Shown piece after piece: positions 1 through 8,270 of a stretch of 17,172 nucleotides of DNA (position 1 is the stretch's first letter; every line of letters begins with the position of its first letter). Source of the stretch: Temnopleurus reevesii. Its lineage: Eukaryota > Echinodermata > Echinoidea > Temnopleuroida > Temnopleuridae. Made by a program: the position numbers and the translations under genes. Location of the stretch: NCBI GenBank assembly GCA_036244855.1, contig BQKZ01004094.1, positions 45,882 to 63,053 of the forward strand, written 5' to 3'. Under the pieces are notes generated by a model, which did no database searches, was not told the DNA's origin, and saw only the letters and a program-made list of their open reading frames with translations.

Positions 1-119
1 ATGCTAATGACTATTTTGATCATGATTAATACAATCATTTTATAGGGTGCATCTACATGTAGCCATTCTATAGAATGCTTTTAAAGTAGTATTATTAATG
101 CATGTTTACACCACACCCG

Positions 120-250
120 TAGCGGCATCGGGTCATAACATAACATTTATGTTGCCAGGCTGAAGCCAGGGTAATAGTGTAAAGCGCCGTGAGTACTCAG
201 CAGAATGGATACGTGCGCTATATAAATTGCATCTATTATTATTTATATCA
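120..250 (+). repeat. SINE-like dispersed repeat with ATT-rich tail
   Basis: The stretch contains GCGCCGTGAGTACTCAGCAG, then ATGGATACGTGCGCTATATAAATTGCAT and a run of ATT triplets. A related block with the same order (CAGCAGGATGGAT, TATAGATTGCATATATT, then ATT/ATC triplets) occurs at 7365-7420, so it is a repeated element within this window. Elements ending in 'GCGCTATATAAAT...ATTATTATT' are abundant in marine invertebrate genomes. I did not see a tRNA-type promoter (A and B boxes), so SINE class membership is inferred from the tail only. Confidence 0.5.
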
Positions 251-699
251 TGTGTACTCTGTGATTGGTCAATTTTTAACTTCCTTTTTTTCATTAAAAG
301 TTAATAGATATTCTTCCCAATTTTCTCTCTGCGGAGTAGTACAGCTGGCGAATAACAACCCAGGTGCTGTGCTATGATGACGCGATGGATGTGATGTACA
401 ATGACACGTCTTTACTCTGGTGTTTGCACGCAATAATTTTCCTGCAAAGTAGAAGCTGTGACTGAATTATCTTTGAAATTACCTGTTCATGTGTAGGCAC
501 CTCTCTGTTACAAAAATCCATTTTTCTGAACAATTTTTCTTATTGAGTCATTAAGTGTGAACATGCTCATCTTAAAACTTGTTATAGCAATCGTTACACT
601 ACCTAAAAGAGATGAGCAACTTTAGCAGGATAATACGCGACTTAGCGAGAGAAAGAAAAATTAAATGACTAAAAGGACAGAACATTTGTGACCTTTTAA
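251..699. other. AT-rich intronic sequence, no feature seen
   Basis: I see no gene, no clear repeat partner within the window and no structured motif. The 62-residue frame at 189-377 starts inside the SINE-like repeat and has no recognisable domain. Confidence 0.5.
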
Positions 700-1135
700 A
701 TCAGCCCACGTGTTTCGTCCCATAACACAATTTCCTCCGTTGCTCCAGGCACGATGCTTGTACGGTCGGAAGAATAGGATGACAGGTAGCATGTTATCTC
801 AAAAGCGCCGGCGTTTTCGATTTATTCCTATTACGTCTCACCCCGTAGATTCAATTTTGGACCCGATGACAGGACAGGCCGAAATTCAATAACTGCTCCG
901 TGCTCCCTCCCCTCCCGGCGTGGATAAGAATTGGGCAGTGGTCGCACCGGGTTCTGTTAGGATGCGGGTTTTTATTAATGGTGACCTTTTTTTTTGTTCG
1001 GGTGTCTGCCTTGGGGAAAGGATTGGGTGTTCTAGTTGGTTAGGGAAAGTGTAGCTGTAATGGTTTGGGTAAATTTGCTGAAGTGATTTCCGTCAAATTA
1101 GCCACTTTCATATTGAGGGGTATGGTAGAGTTGGA
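700..1135. other. GC-richer unexplained block
   Basis: The base composition is visibly richer in G and C than its surroundings, with CpG-containing stretches such as AAAAGCGCCGGCGTTTT around 800-816, which is nearly palindromic. The flanks AATAGGA (774-780) and TCCTATT (825-831) lie on either side in inverted orientation, giving a weak hairpin of about 60 bp. The later half (960-1110) is G/T-rich. I found no exon signature, no protein similarity and no repeat partner in the window. It may be a fragment of a mobile element. Confidence 0.35.
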
Positions 1136-1140
1136 TGAAT

Positions 1141-1766
1141 TTAGAAAAAAGGATGCTAAGGAATGGAGTGAAGAGGGATGACTGGAGTGAAGAGGGAGGG
1201 TGGGAAGAGGAGGGAGAGGTAAAAAGGGAGGGAGACAGATGGAGAGGTGGATAATACAGGGAGAGTGGAATTAAAATGGGAGGAAGATAGGAAGAAAGGA
1301 TTTAGCAAATGGAGATAGAGCAAGCTAGAGGGGGAGGAGAGAATGAGAGAAGGAGGGAGGAGGGACCGAGGGTGGGAGGGATGGGAGAAAGGAAGATAGG
1401 ATGGAGGAAGAGGGTATGAAAGAAAGATAGAAAGAGGGAAGGAGGGATGGGATGGGGGTAGGGAGAAGGAGGAGTGAGAGAAGAGGGGGAGGGAGGGAGG
1501 CATTAGGAGAGAGTGGAAGGAGGGATGTTGGGAGGAAGAGGTATAGGGCGAGAAAGAGGGAAGGAGGGATCGATGAGGAGAGAGGGATAGGGAGGAGTGG
1601 GAGGTAACAAGGATTGAGGAGAGAGAGATAGAGAAAGAGAGGAAGGAGGGATGAAGGAAGGGAGAGTGCATAAATCGGAAGAGAAAGAGGGAAGGGGAAC
1701 TGATAAAGGAGGTGAGGAAGGAGGGGAGGGGGAAGTGAGGGAAGAGGAAGAGGGAGAGGAAGAGGG
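1141..1766. repeat. Polypurine (GGA/GGGA/AGAG) low-complexity tract
   Basis: The + strand is almost entirely A and G for more than 600 bp, with irregular GGGAGGGAGG, AAGAGGG and GGATGG blocks and very few pyrimidines. The long S/P/L-rich minus-strand open frames here (1156-1671, 1325-1783, 1503-1817) are consequences of this composition, not genes. Long purine/pyrimidine mirror tracts can form triplex DNA and are hard to sequence and assemble, which fits the adapter and N found at the right edge. Confidence 0.9.
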
Positions 1767-1804
1767 CTGTCTCTTATACACATCTAGATGTGTATAAGAG
1801 ACAG
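1767..1804. other. Nextera/Tn5 mosaic-end adapter junction (artefact)
   Basis: CTGTCTCTTATACACATCT (1767-1785) is followed immediately by its exact reverse complement (1786-1804). This is the 19-bp Tn5 transposase mosaic end, head to head, and matches the junction adapter of Nextera mate-pair libraries. It is a sequencing-library artefact, not genomic sequence. Read on the minus strand it gives peptides such as MCIRDS and VSYTHLDVYKRQ, which are familiar contaminants of predicted proteins. In a mate-pair library the sequences on either side of this junction come from two ends of a larger fragment, so 1766 and 1805 are probably not adjacent in the genome. Confidence 0.97.
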
Positions 1805-2014
1805 GCGTATGACCCATGACCCACTTTATTTTGCAGAAATAGTTTATATTGTGATAATAAGAACAAACCAGTTGAACTTTGTTACAACGAGGTCCTTATA
1901 ACTAGTAAAGTTTTTTCTTCCTTGTTGTAGAAGATGTAAATTACAATATGGAACAAAGATTTAGGGCTCTTAAATTCACCGCGTTATAATCAGTTCTATT
2001 TATAACAAAGTTTN
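1805..2014. other. Segment of doubtful placement after adapter, ending in N
   Basis: About 209 bp of ordinary AT-rich sequence lies between the adapter junction and the single ambiguous base N at 2014. The polypurine tract stops at 1766 and resumes directly after the N, so this piece looks inserted into that tract. A read crossing a mate-pair junction and used for gap filling would produce this. I found no copy of the segment elsewhere in the window. It may belong several kilobases away. Confidence 0.75.
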
Positions 2015-2095
2015 GGAGGGAGGGAGGGAGGTGAAGGAACAATGATGATGATCAGGAGGAGGATAGGAGAAGATGATGAATAAAAGGGAGCTGAG
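2015..2095. repeat. Continuation of the polypurine tract
   Basis: GGAGGGAGGGAGGGAGG after the N, then AGGAGGAGGATAGGAGA-type sequence, matches the composition of 1141-1766. It is probably the right end of the same tract, separated from it by the misplaced segment. Confidence 0.75.
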
Positions 2096-2682
2096 AGCAA
2101 TTCATCATCTTGGATCATTGCACCCCAGCATGATGAATTGAACCATGCTTAAATGCGCAGATCCAAAATATACATGTTGTTGAACCAGCTGTACATGATT
2201 CAGCCTCTGTTCCTGCCTGAAATCAGCAAAGAATATAAGAAACAAAAATTAAAAACAACTGGGATTTATTTTTTTAGGGTAGGAGTTTTCAAGATTGAGA
2301 TGACTAGTACTGTTCAATTAGTCCAACATACTGTATATGTGCATGTGTGTGATGTTTCCATTACATTTTTGGTAATATATTACAAATTCAACCCTCAGTT
2401 GATCATCAGCAAAGAAATTCAAAATAATTAGCTGAACAATACATTTTGTTTGTAAGAATATCTCGGCATGCATTTTCCAAAGAAATTATCACTATCTCTT
2501 TTGCACATACAGTCCCACATATTCAGTATTCTGTATGTATATGCACTCTTACGAAACTCTTGTATGCACATGTAATAATGGGGGAGCTCTCTATTGATTA
2601 ACGCAAGAGGTTCGATGACTGAAAGGGGCTGTAATGCGAGTGATTCTGGAGGCCCGAGCCCGGGTTTGTCTTTCCAAATTGT
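2096..2682. other. Intronic sequence, no feature seen
   Basis: I see no gene or repeat partner here. The open frames at 2153-2431 (+), 2428-2697 (-) and 2594-2812 (+) lack recognisable motifs and good splice sites; the last two run into the 168-bp duplication that follows. Confidence 0.45.
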
Positions 2683-3031
2683 GCATACTAATAGCATTTA
2701 CACGCTCTGTGATGCAACAGATTTCTTGGAAGCGTTAATAATTGGTCAGGGACCCCTTTCACACTTATCTGATGCCTATGTGGCAGTGAACAATGAGGGA
2801 ATACTAATCTGATAAGGCACTTGGACTGTTTTCCCTGTCAATTTTATTGAGCATACTAATAGCATTTACATGGTCTGTGATGCAACAGATTTCTTGGAAG
2901 CTTTGCTAATTGGTCAGATACCCATTTTACACTTACATGCATGGTACCTTGGTAGCCTTTCGCCAGTGAACAACGAGTTAGTACAACATTCGGATAAGGC
3001 ACTCTGATTGTTTCCCGGTCAAGTTTTATTG
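2683..3031 (+). repeat. Two-copy tandem duplication, period 168 bp
   Basis: Copy 1 starts at 2683 and copy 2 at 2851; both begin GCATACTAATAGCATTTACA, continue with TCTGTGATGCAACAGATTTC and TTGGAAGC, and later share AGTGAACAA, GATAAGGCACT and a TTTTATTG end. Copy 2 has a small insertion (about 13 bp, near GCATGGTACCTTGGTAG). Indels of this kind shift the reading frame, so the duplication does not encode a repeated protein. The copies lie 212 bp upstream of CASK exon A, within the intron. Confidence 0.85.
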
Positions 3032-3214
3032 TCATGAACTTTTGTCTCAAATAGGCCAGAAAAAAGTCTGGTGTCTATTCATGTAAACTTATAGGGTATT
3101 AGATGATTTTGCTGGAAAGCTGCAACTGATTGCCCATAAACTGCCCATAAATCTAGTCTTTCTCTTACTTTCTGTTGTTACGATGATAAAAATGTCAATT
3201 TCCTCATTTATTGA

Positions 3215-3348
<134 letters not shown>

Positions 3349-3449
3349 GTAAGTATTCATTAGTTCTTTAGCTTTTTATGGTGGTAAAATGATGTGAGAC
3401 AAAGTTTTTCTACAAGGCAACATTACCTACATGTAGCTACAATGTATAG

Positions 3450-3570
3450 CACGGCTACCATTTGGTGCTCACTGCATTCAAGGAATTCGTTCCTCCCAGT
3501 GCCAATTCACCTCACCTGGGTTGAGTGTAGCACAATGTAGGTGAATTTCTTGCAGAGGGAAATTAACGAA
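3450..3570. repeat. Dispersed-repeat fragment (CACCTGGGTTGAGTG type)
   Basis: The stretch includes TTTGGTGCTCACTGCATTCA, TTCGTTCCTCCCAG, CACCTCACCTGGGTTGAGTG, AGCACAATGTAGGTGAAT and TTCTTGCAGAGGGAAATTA. I recognise this order of blocks as typical of a repeat common in echinoderm and other marine invertebrate genomes. That is recollection rather than a search result, and there is no second copy in the window. Confidence 0.45.
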
Positions 3571-4411
3571 GGTCATGAGGGAACAAAAAACAAAATTAGA
3601 TGCACAAGGTGCACTGAAAATGCAAGCTCACTTCATGAATGCGCTATTTTTTTGGACTAAATTCAAGGGATGTTGTGGATTTTATATGATTAGGGGTTGG
3701 TTTATTTTATTGTTTGATGATACATCAAATAGGATTAGAATAATATGTCTGCACATGTGTATAAACACAAATCCTTCATTGCCTTATTTAATTGGAACAA
3801 CAAAAGTATGTAGGATATCTTTTGTCAAGCTACATACTTCACATCATAGGAGCATGCTGAATATGTTTATATCAAACACACTGGTTTGCCAAAATATTTG
3901 CGTTGTGGTTATGCGCATATTTTTAAGCTCTTTGAAAATGAAAGTCCAAGTATCAACAATTTATCATCAGTCACCCAGTACTAACAAAAAAAGTTATTTC
4001 GCAGCTTAGTTTAATAGATAACAATAACAAAAATCGTTTTCACAAGCTTGATTCCTATATAGATAGCAAAAATACAGATTTCACAAGCTTCATTTCAATA
4101 ATAAAACAAACTCCAGAGTATCTCCCTGTTCAATAAATATTTTGAAATTCAATATTTCCGTACATATTTGATTAGATGCCATGTCTGCTTTGTAATGGAT
4201 ATTTTATTTATTTATATGTATACTCTCTCCCAAAGCCAGTAATTGCGATTACATACAAGCTTGCCATATGTTCGTAAGGCTCCGTGATTGTTTTTAGACC
4301 ATCTTCTTTCATCCCACGCAAAATGTAATATTTCATTTCGGCAGAAGCAAGGTTCCTACAAATTCGCTCTGCCAAATGTACTCAGTCCAGATCCATGCAC
4401 TGTGAACAGAA
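3571..4411. other. AT-rich intronic sequence with a short direct repeat
   Basis: No gene is visible. The 144-codon open frame at 3575-4009 has no recognisable domain and no good splice sites, and is judged a chance frame. A short direct repeat, AAAAATCG/AAAAATAC followed by TTTCACAAGCTTSATTYC, occurs at about 4029-4053 and 4068-4095 (offset about 40 bp). Confidence 0.45.
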
Positions 4412-4417
4412 GAGATG

Positions 4418-4632
4418 AAAAACTGGGACAAAGTAAACAGCTTCCATTCAAGCATTCACATTATTAGCAAGATGCACAAGAAAGAAATTTCCTTCCCTGT
4501 ATTTTTGTTGAGAAATATTGAACGAATGTTGCACCAGTTTGTTGAATATACAGGGAAGATGTATGTTCTTTCTTTTGTGTTCATGAAGCTATTATAAAGA
4601 CTTGAATGAAGTTGTTTGCCCTGTCCAAGTCC
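4418..4632. repeat. Large imperfect inverted repeat (foldback hairpin)
   Basis: The left arm (about 4418-4503) and right arm (about 4548-4632) are reverse complements over roughly 85 bp with small gaps. Matching blocks, given on the left arm and the reverse complement of the right arm, are CTGGGACAAAGTAAACAGCT / CTTGGACAGGGCAAACAACT, CATTCAAG / CATTCAAG, AAGAAAGAA / AAGAAAGAA and CTTCCCTGTAT / CTTCCCTGTAT. The loop is about 45 bp. The open frames on both strands (4415-4597 and 4456-4650) give similar peptides only because the DNA is palindromic. It could be a foldback or MITE-type element, or a source of hairpin RNA when the intron is transcribed. I see no clear target-site duplication. Confidence 0.8.
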
Positions 4633-4639
4633 TTCGTCA

Positions 4640-5036
4640 ATTCGGCTCAAACCACTGACCCATTTTTTTCAGAAATGGCGAAAAGAAAAGACGTTTGATG
4701 GTTCTCCATCTTGTACTTTGACTATCAGTGGACCCAGTGGAGGTGAACTGCCCCCTATTGGCGCTGTGGACCACTGTTCTTCATGTAGAAATCAGTGCGT
4801 GGCATGCTTTTGACTTGCCTGCCCTATTTGAAATAAATCTCCCTTTCTTTTCTCTCTCTTATTTTGCTTGTTAACCCAGTGTAACAATATCAAGTTATGT
4901 GGGGTTGACATTATAACAAGCAGAACATATTACCAACAAATAACTGGTTTGTTGTCATACAAATGTGGCTTTAGAAGAGAATTGGTTTGAAATTTAAAAA
5001 AATTGTATAATTTCATTTTTAACACATTTTCATGTG
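4640..5036. other. Intronic sequence, no feature seen
   Basis: A slightly GC-richer part around 4690-4800 (GGTTCTCCATCTTGTACTTT, then GGACCCAGTGGAGG) has a short open frame at 4616-4813 without known motifs. The rest is AT-rich. I cannot assign a function. Confidence 0.4.
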
Positions 5037-5150
5037 AGAAGAAGTCTTAGAAGAGTCTGCCGTTGTAGGATAATCCCAAATATTTTTTATCTCGTCCTAA
5101 AAGCATAGCACACAGAGCACACCATATCCATTTTGACTTTTGCAAAATAC
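5037..5150 (+). repeat. Direct repeat copy 1 (partner at 5380-5485)
   Basis: Shared blocks with the second copy, in order, are TTAGAAGRGTCTG, AAATATTTTTT, CTCRKCCTAAAAGCA and the CACACCAT(A)TCCAT end. The offset is about 344 bp. The copies are diverged by substitutions and indels, so the duplication is old. Confidence 0.7.
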
Positions 5151-5379
5151 TTTTGCAATTGAGTGTCTATTTGATAGTTATGCTCCTTAGTTAATTACAT
5201 CTAAAGCTTAAATTTATCCATAAAATTGATATTGCAACCAGCAAACCTAGAATAATTAAAGTGTCAACAAATAAATGCTAGTTGTCAAATGAATTTCTCT
5301 TAAAGAAATTAGGTCGCTCGGTTAGAAAAGTTATGATACTTTTTTATAACTATTATTTTAGTCTTTAGCATGATCAATC

Positions 5380-5485
5380 TGGAAAGAATTGTTAGAAGGG
5401 TCTGTTGATGGAGAATAAATCTAAATATTTTTTTCTCAGCCTAAAAGCACAGTATGCACAACACACCATCCATATTCACTATTGC
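5380..5485 (+). repeat. Direct repeat copy 2 (partner at 5037-5150)
   Basis: This copy shows GTTAGAAGGGTCTG, CTAAATATTTTTTTCTCAGC, CTAAAAGCACAG and ACACACCATCCATATT in the same order and spacing as the first copy, with point differences and a few indels. Confidence 0.7.
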
Positions 5486-6245
5486 ACTACTATTCACTGA
5501 ACGCCAATCTTGAATCTGGTATCTCTCCTTCTAAATGTGAGCCTTTTCCACATCTGTGATGGGATTGCCCACAAGCCAGAAGCGTTATCCATTGATGGAC
5601 GGAATTCCTTGAAGAAAAATATCAGGCTATTTTTAGCTTGGGATGTTTAGGCCTGCATTTTGTACACTGAGGCGTGTATGTGTGATTCCAATTCTTCTCT
5701 GTTTATACTCACCTACATTGTACATGTATTTTATTGGTTAGTAGTGAATTTTATAGCAAAATCAATCCTTTTTATTCATGATATTAACAACAATATAATT
5801 ATGTTTGGTTTAATTTCGACATTATTTGAACAAAATATGATGTTACCAACTTTATTGTCTATTTCTGAAAAAAGCATGCTTATAATATAGTCAAAAGTTA
5901 TCAATTTTTCACAGAAAAATAATAACATGAAATAATTTATTTCCGTAAAATAAAGTGTGTCATGGCACAATAGATCTGGTTGCGTTGTAGTAAACAGTAT
6001 GGACATTATAATCACAGGCTGCCTCTGATTTCAATAGCCTAACAAAGGAAAGTTGAATTAGTGTATGACTTAATTTTACAAAAAATAGATTATATCATGT
6101 TTAATGATTTTTGATTGCCTAATTTTTTTTTAATTCATGGCAATTTTGATTATTTTCCTAAAAAGAGTTTCTGAATCAAATGGCAACTAAGACTATTATG
6201 GACTTTCGATTTACTTTGAAATCCTTGATTAGCAAGCCATATGCA
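5486..6245. other. AT-rich intronic sequence, no feature seen
   Basis: I find no exon, RNA gene or repeat partner. The short open frames at 5660-5890 (+) and 5776-6015 (-) overlap each other in AT-rich DNA and look like chance frames. Confidence 0.45.
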
Positions 6246-6249
6246 TTAT

Positions 6250-6420
6250 ATCAATTCAATTCAATTAATTTTTTTTAATTTTTCATCTCCATATGAATGA
6301 TACATGTATATCAGTTCAGTTCAGACTTTATTTCTATTATCAATCATAAAAAATAATCAAATGCAATGATGGTATTTACAATGTAAAAAACATGTTCAAT
6401 AAATTGTTTGCATTTTGATG
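6250..6420. repeat. Possible 3' end of a dispersed element, reverse orientation
   Basis: The block has TCAATTCAATTCAATTAATT at its edge, then CAGTTCAGTTCAGACTTTAT, ATTTCTATTATCAATCATAA and TGATGGTATTTACAATGT. The pattern 'AATTCAATTCA...TTTATTTC...ATTTACAATG' is typical of termini of dispersed elements in echinoderm DNA. This is a weak call with no copy inside the window. Confidence 0.3.
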
Positions 6421-6536
6421 AAAATAGAAAAAGGGTGACTACTAAAAAGTTTAAAAACTTGTAACACGTAGAACCCTTGAAAAGGTAGCATTATAGAATA
6501 CATGTATAATACTTGAGTAATATCAAAATGGCATTT

Positions 6537-6590
6537 ACCTGGGTTGTGTTTCATAAGGCTGTACATAGATCTACACACGACTGTATGCAA
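6537..6590 (+). repeat. Repeat block X, copy 1
   Basis: ACCTGGGTTGTGTTTCATAA, then GGCTGTACATAGATCTACAC and ACGACTGTATG. The block recurs at 7557-7606 with a few substitutions. The 'GTGTTTCATAAAGCTGT' motif is, to my knowledge, a widespread repeat motif in marine invertebrates. Confidence 0.7.
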
Positions 6591-6802
6591 CTAAGATTTT
6601 TAGGACTATATGAAAAGCAATACAAAATAATATCATGCCAGATACAGCTATTAGGGGTCAATTTTAAGCACGTTGATAGCAATGACATTTTACAATTAAT
6701 TTTTCATACCTCAAAATACACTTTGATATGCAACAAGGGATGCAATTATGCAAAGGCAAGAAGAAATTCTTGACACGATTAGTCCGTGTGTTATTTTGAT
6801 GC

Positions 6803-6925
6803 TATCTGCAAAACCTGATGCATCTGAAATGCGGGTTACAGGTAAACTCGAGAGAAGTGTTGAATTATTTATCAGATACACCTGTCGACCGGCTTTACCA
6901 AGAAAGCAAATGCCATCGTCAGTTC
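6803..6925 (+). repeat. Repeat block Y, copy 1
   Basis: The block runs TATCTGCAAAACCTGATGCA ... GAAATGCGGGTTACAGG ... GAGAGAAGTGTTGAATTATT ... CCGGCTTTACCAAGAAAGCA, then AATGCCATCGTCAGTTC. The second copy is at 7423-7553. An 8-bp indel (TCTTACAG, present in copy 2) breaks any shared reading frame, so the 142-codon open frame at 6748-7176 is a repeat by-product and not a gene. Confidence 0.85.
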
Positions 6926-7364
6926 ACCCATTTACTATTACAAGTGAAAGACATTGTCGTACATTCTGCGTATTTTATTTGAAATGTTCTCAAATCAAGA
7001 TATGTGACCTACGCTATTACATTCAAATTGATGAAAAAAACAAACACAGAGAGCAAAAAAGAAGGAAGTTATACAGGTGCTATCAAGATATCTGTGAAAA
7101 TGAAATGAAATGTAGCACTGTCAATTTATTCCTGCACAGTTTGCTTACGTACTATAGGTCATATATTGAATTTTAGCATTTTTGAAGCAATACAATTTGA
7201 TTTTGAAGCATGATATTTTCACAGCCTAGTTTATGTACACCGTCAACCATTTGGAAAGGGTTAAAAATCTGTAAATCCACTTATTATATATCATATTCTT
7301 CACATTATTTTTTCTGTATTTCATCCAATTTTCCTTGACTATTCTCTACTGCGTTTTGAGCAAC

Positions 7365-7422
7365 CAGCAGGATGGATTGGATGCATTATAGATTGCATAT
7401 ATTATTATTATCATCATTACAT
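7365..7422 (+). repeat. SINE-like ATT-tailed fragment
   Basis: CAACCAGCAGGATGGATTGG, ATGCATTATAGATTGCATAT, then ATTATTATTATCATCATT. Its order of blocks matches the element at 120-250. Confidence 0.5.
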
Positions 7423-7660
7423 GTATCTGCAAACCTGATGTAGTTGAAATGCAGGTTACAGTCTTACAGGTACGATCGAGAGAAGTATTGAATTATTCAT
7501 CACGTACACCTGTCCGCCGGCTTTACCAAGAAAGCAAATGCCATCCTCAGTTCTATTCCTGGGATGTGTCTCATAAAGCTGTGCATAGATCTACACACGT
7601 ATGTAAGAGCGGTTGGTGATCCTTTCTTTGGTGCAATTCAACATGAGGAGTTATCCTTGA
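7423..7660 (+). repeat. Repeat blocks Y and X joined, copy 2
   Basis: Block Y (7423-7553) is followed after a few bases by block X (7557-7606) and then GAGCGGTTGGTGATCCTTTC, TTTGGTGCAATTCAA. In copy 1 the order is X (6537-6590) then Y (6803-6925). The joined arrangement here is therefore probably closer to the full-length element, and the upstream copies are parts of rearranged or separate insertions. Confidence 0.75.
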
Positions 7661-7664
7661 GTGC

Positions 7665-7905
7665 AAGAAATAATAATAATTTATGCTTATATAGCACATA
7701 ATACAAGGGTCTCTATGCGCTTAACAAAGTAAAATACAATACAAAATACCATCTACAAAATAATTATAATCTTAACTACAAAATACATGTACAGGGAATA
7801 ACAAAACTATTTGAACTACTCTATGACATATTAAACAGGTATGTTTTTACAGATGTTTTGAATGTGTTATTAAGTGTGGGTGCAGTTCGTTGATGAGTGG
7901 GAACG
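7665..7905. repeat. 'TTATATAGCACAT' family dispersed repeat
   Basis: AATAATAATAATTTATGCTT, ATATAGCACATAATACAAGG, GTCTCTATGCGCTTAACAAA, then a run of ACAAAATAC-type sequence and AACAGGTATGTTTTTACAGA, ATGTTTTGAATGTGTTATTA. Related starts occur at 12350-12480, 12850-12910 and about 14665. I recognise the layout as a common marine invertebrate SINE-like repeat; the copy ends abruptly at about 7905. Confidence 0.6.
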
Positions 7906-8167
7906 TTATTCTTCTTCTTCTTTTTGTTTTGGGAGAAAATTTCATGAGAAAAAATAAGACGGAGAAAATTTAGGAGAGAGTAAAAAAGCCAAAGAACATC
8001 TGAAAATAACTTATCAGGTTGTATCTCACATGTACTTCTAAAATGTTGCTGTCATTTAAAAAAAAAATGTTAGTAAAAAAAAAAAAGAGTTCACGTCAGG
8101 CCATTTTCAGAGGGTCGGACCACGGATCCAACCAAACATTTTTTAGGGGTGTTGGGGGGCTTTTTAT
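7906..8167. other. Low-complexity intronic sequence
   Basis: The region has a CTTCTTCTTCTT run (7911-7924) and two poly-A runs around 8058-8085. No exon features are seen here. Confidence 0.5.
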
Positions 8168-8270
8168 GATGTATTAGACATTTTTCTCTCAACCTCTCCT
8201 AAAGTATGGAAGAGACAGACCTTTGTTTTAGATATCAGGTCAAGCCAACCCAGGGTTTGTTTACAATGAA
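8168..8270 (+). pseudogene. Decayed duplicate of CASK exon B (relic exon)
   Basis: From ATGGAAG at 8206 to TTTGTTTACAATGAA at 8270 this matches exon B (8387-8452) almost base by base, at an offset of 181 bp. Shared blocks, in relic / real form, are ATGGAAGAGACAGACCTTTG / ATGGAAGGTGCAGATCTGTG, TGTTTT, GGTCAAGCCAACCCAGGGTT / TGTCAAGCGAGCCAATGCAGGAT, and TTTGTTTACARTGAA. The pyrimidine-rich upstream flank is also shared (GATGTATTA / GATGAATTA, CTCTCAACCTCTCCT / CTCCCCTCTCCT). The copy keeps an AG before it (AAAG|TATGG, 8203-8204). It has net 1-bp frame loss after the LCF residues and no donor: the real AG|GTATGT is replaced by ATGAATAAATATT. It is therefore most likely a dead tandem exon duplication rather than an alternative exon. 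Confidence 0.85.

Noticed and set aside
1156..1817. Three long minus-strand open frames (171, 152 and 104 codons) rich in Ser, Pro and Leu
   Set aside because: They translate the polypurine tract in three frames, and two run into the adapter junction. Low complexity, no domain, and artefact peptides such as MCIRDS.
3575..4009. 144-codon + strand open frame in the CASK intron
   Set aside because: No recognisable motif, AT-rich composition, no supporting splice sites or regulatory context; best explained as a chance frame.
4415..4650. Similar peptides on both strands (4415-4597 + and 4456-4650 -)
   Set aside because: The similarity comes from the inverted repeat; both strands read the same palindromic DNA.
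6748..7176. 142-codon + strand open frame
   Set aside because: Its N-terminal half lies in repeat block Y, whose second copy has an 8-bp indel that breaks the frame. There is no selection for coding.
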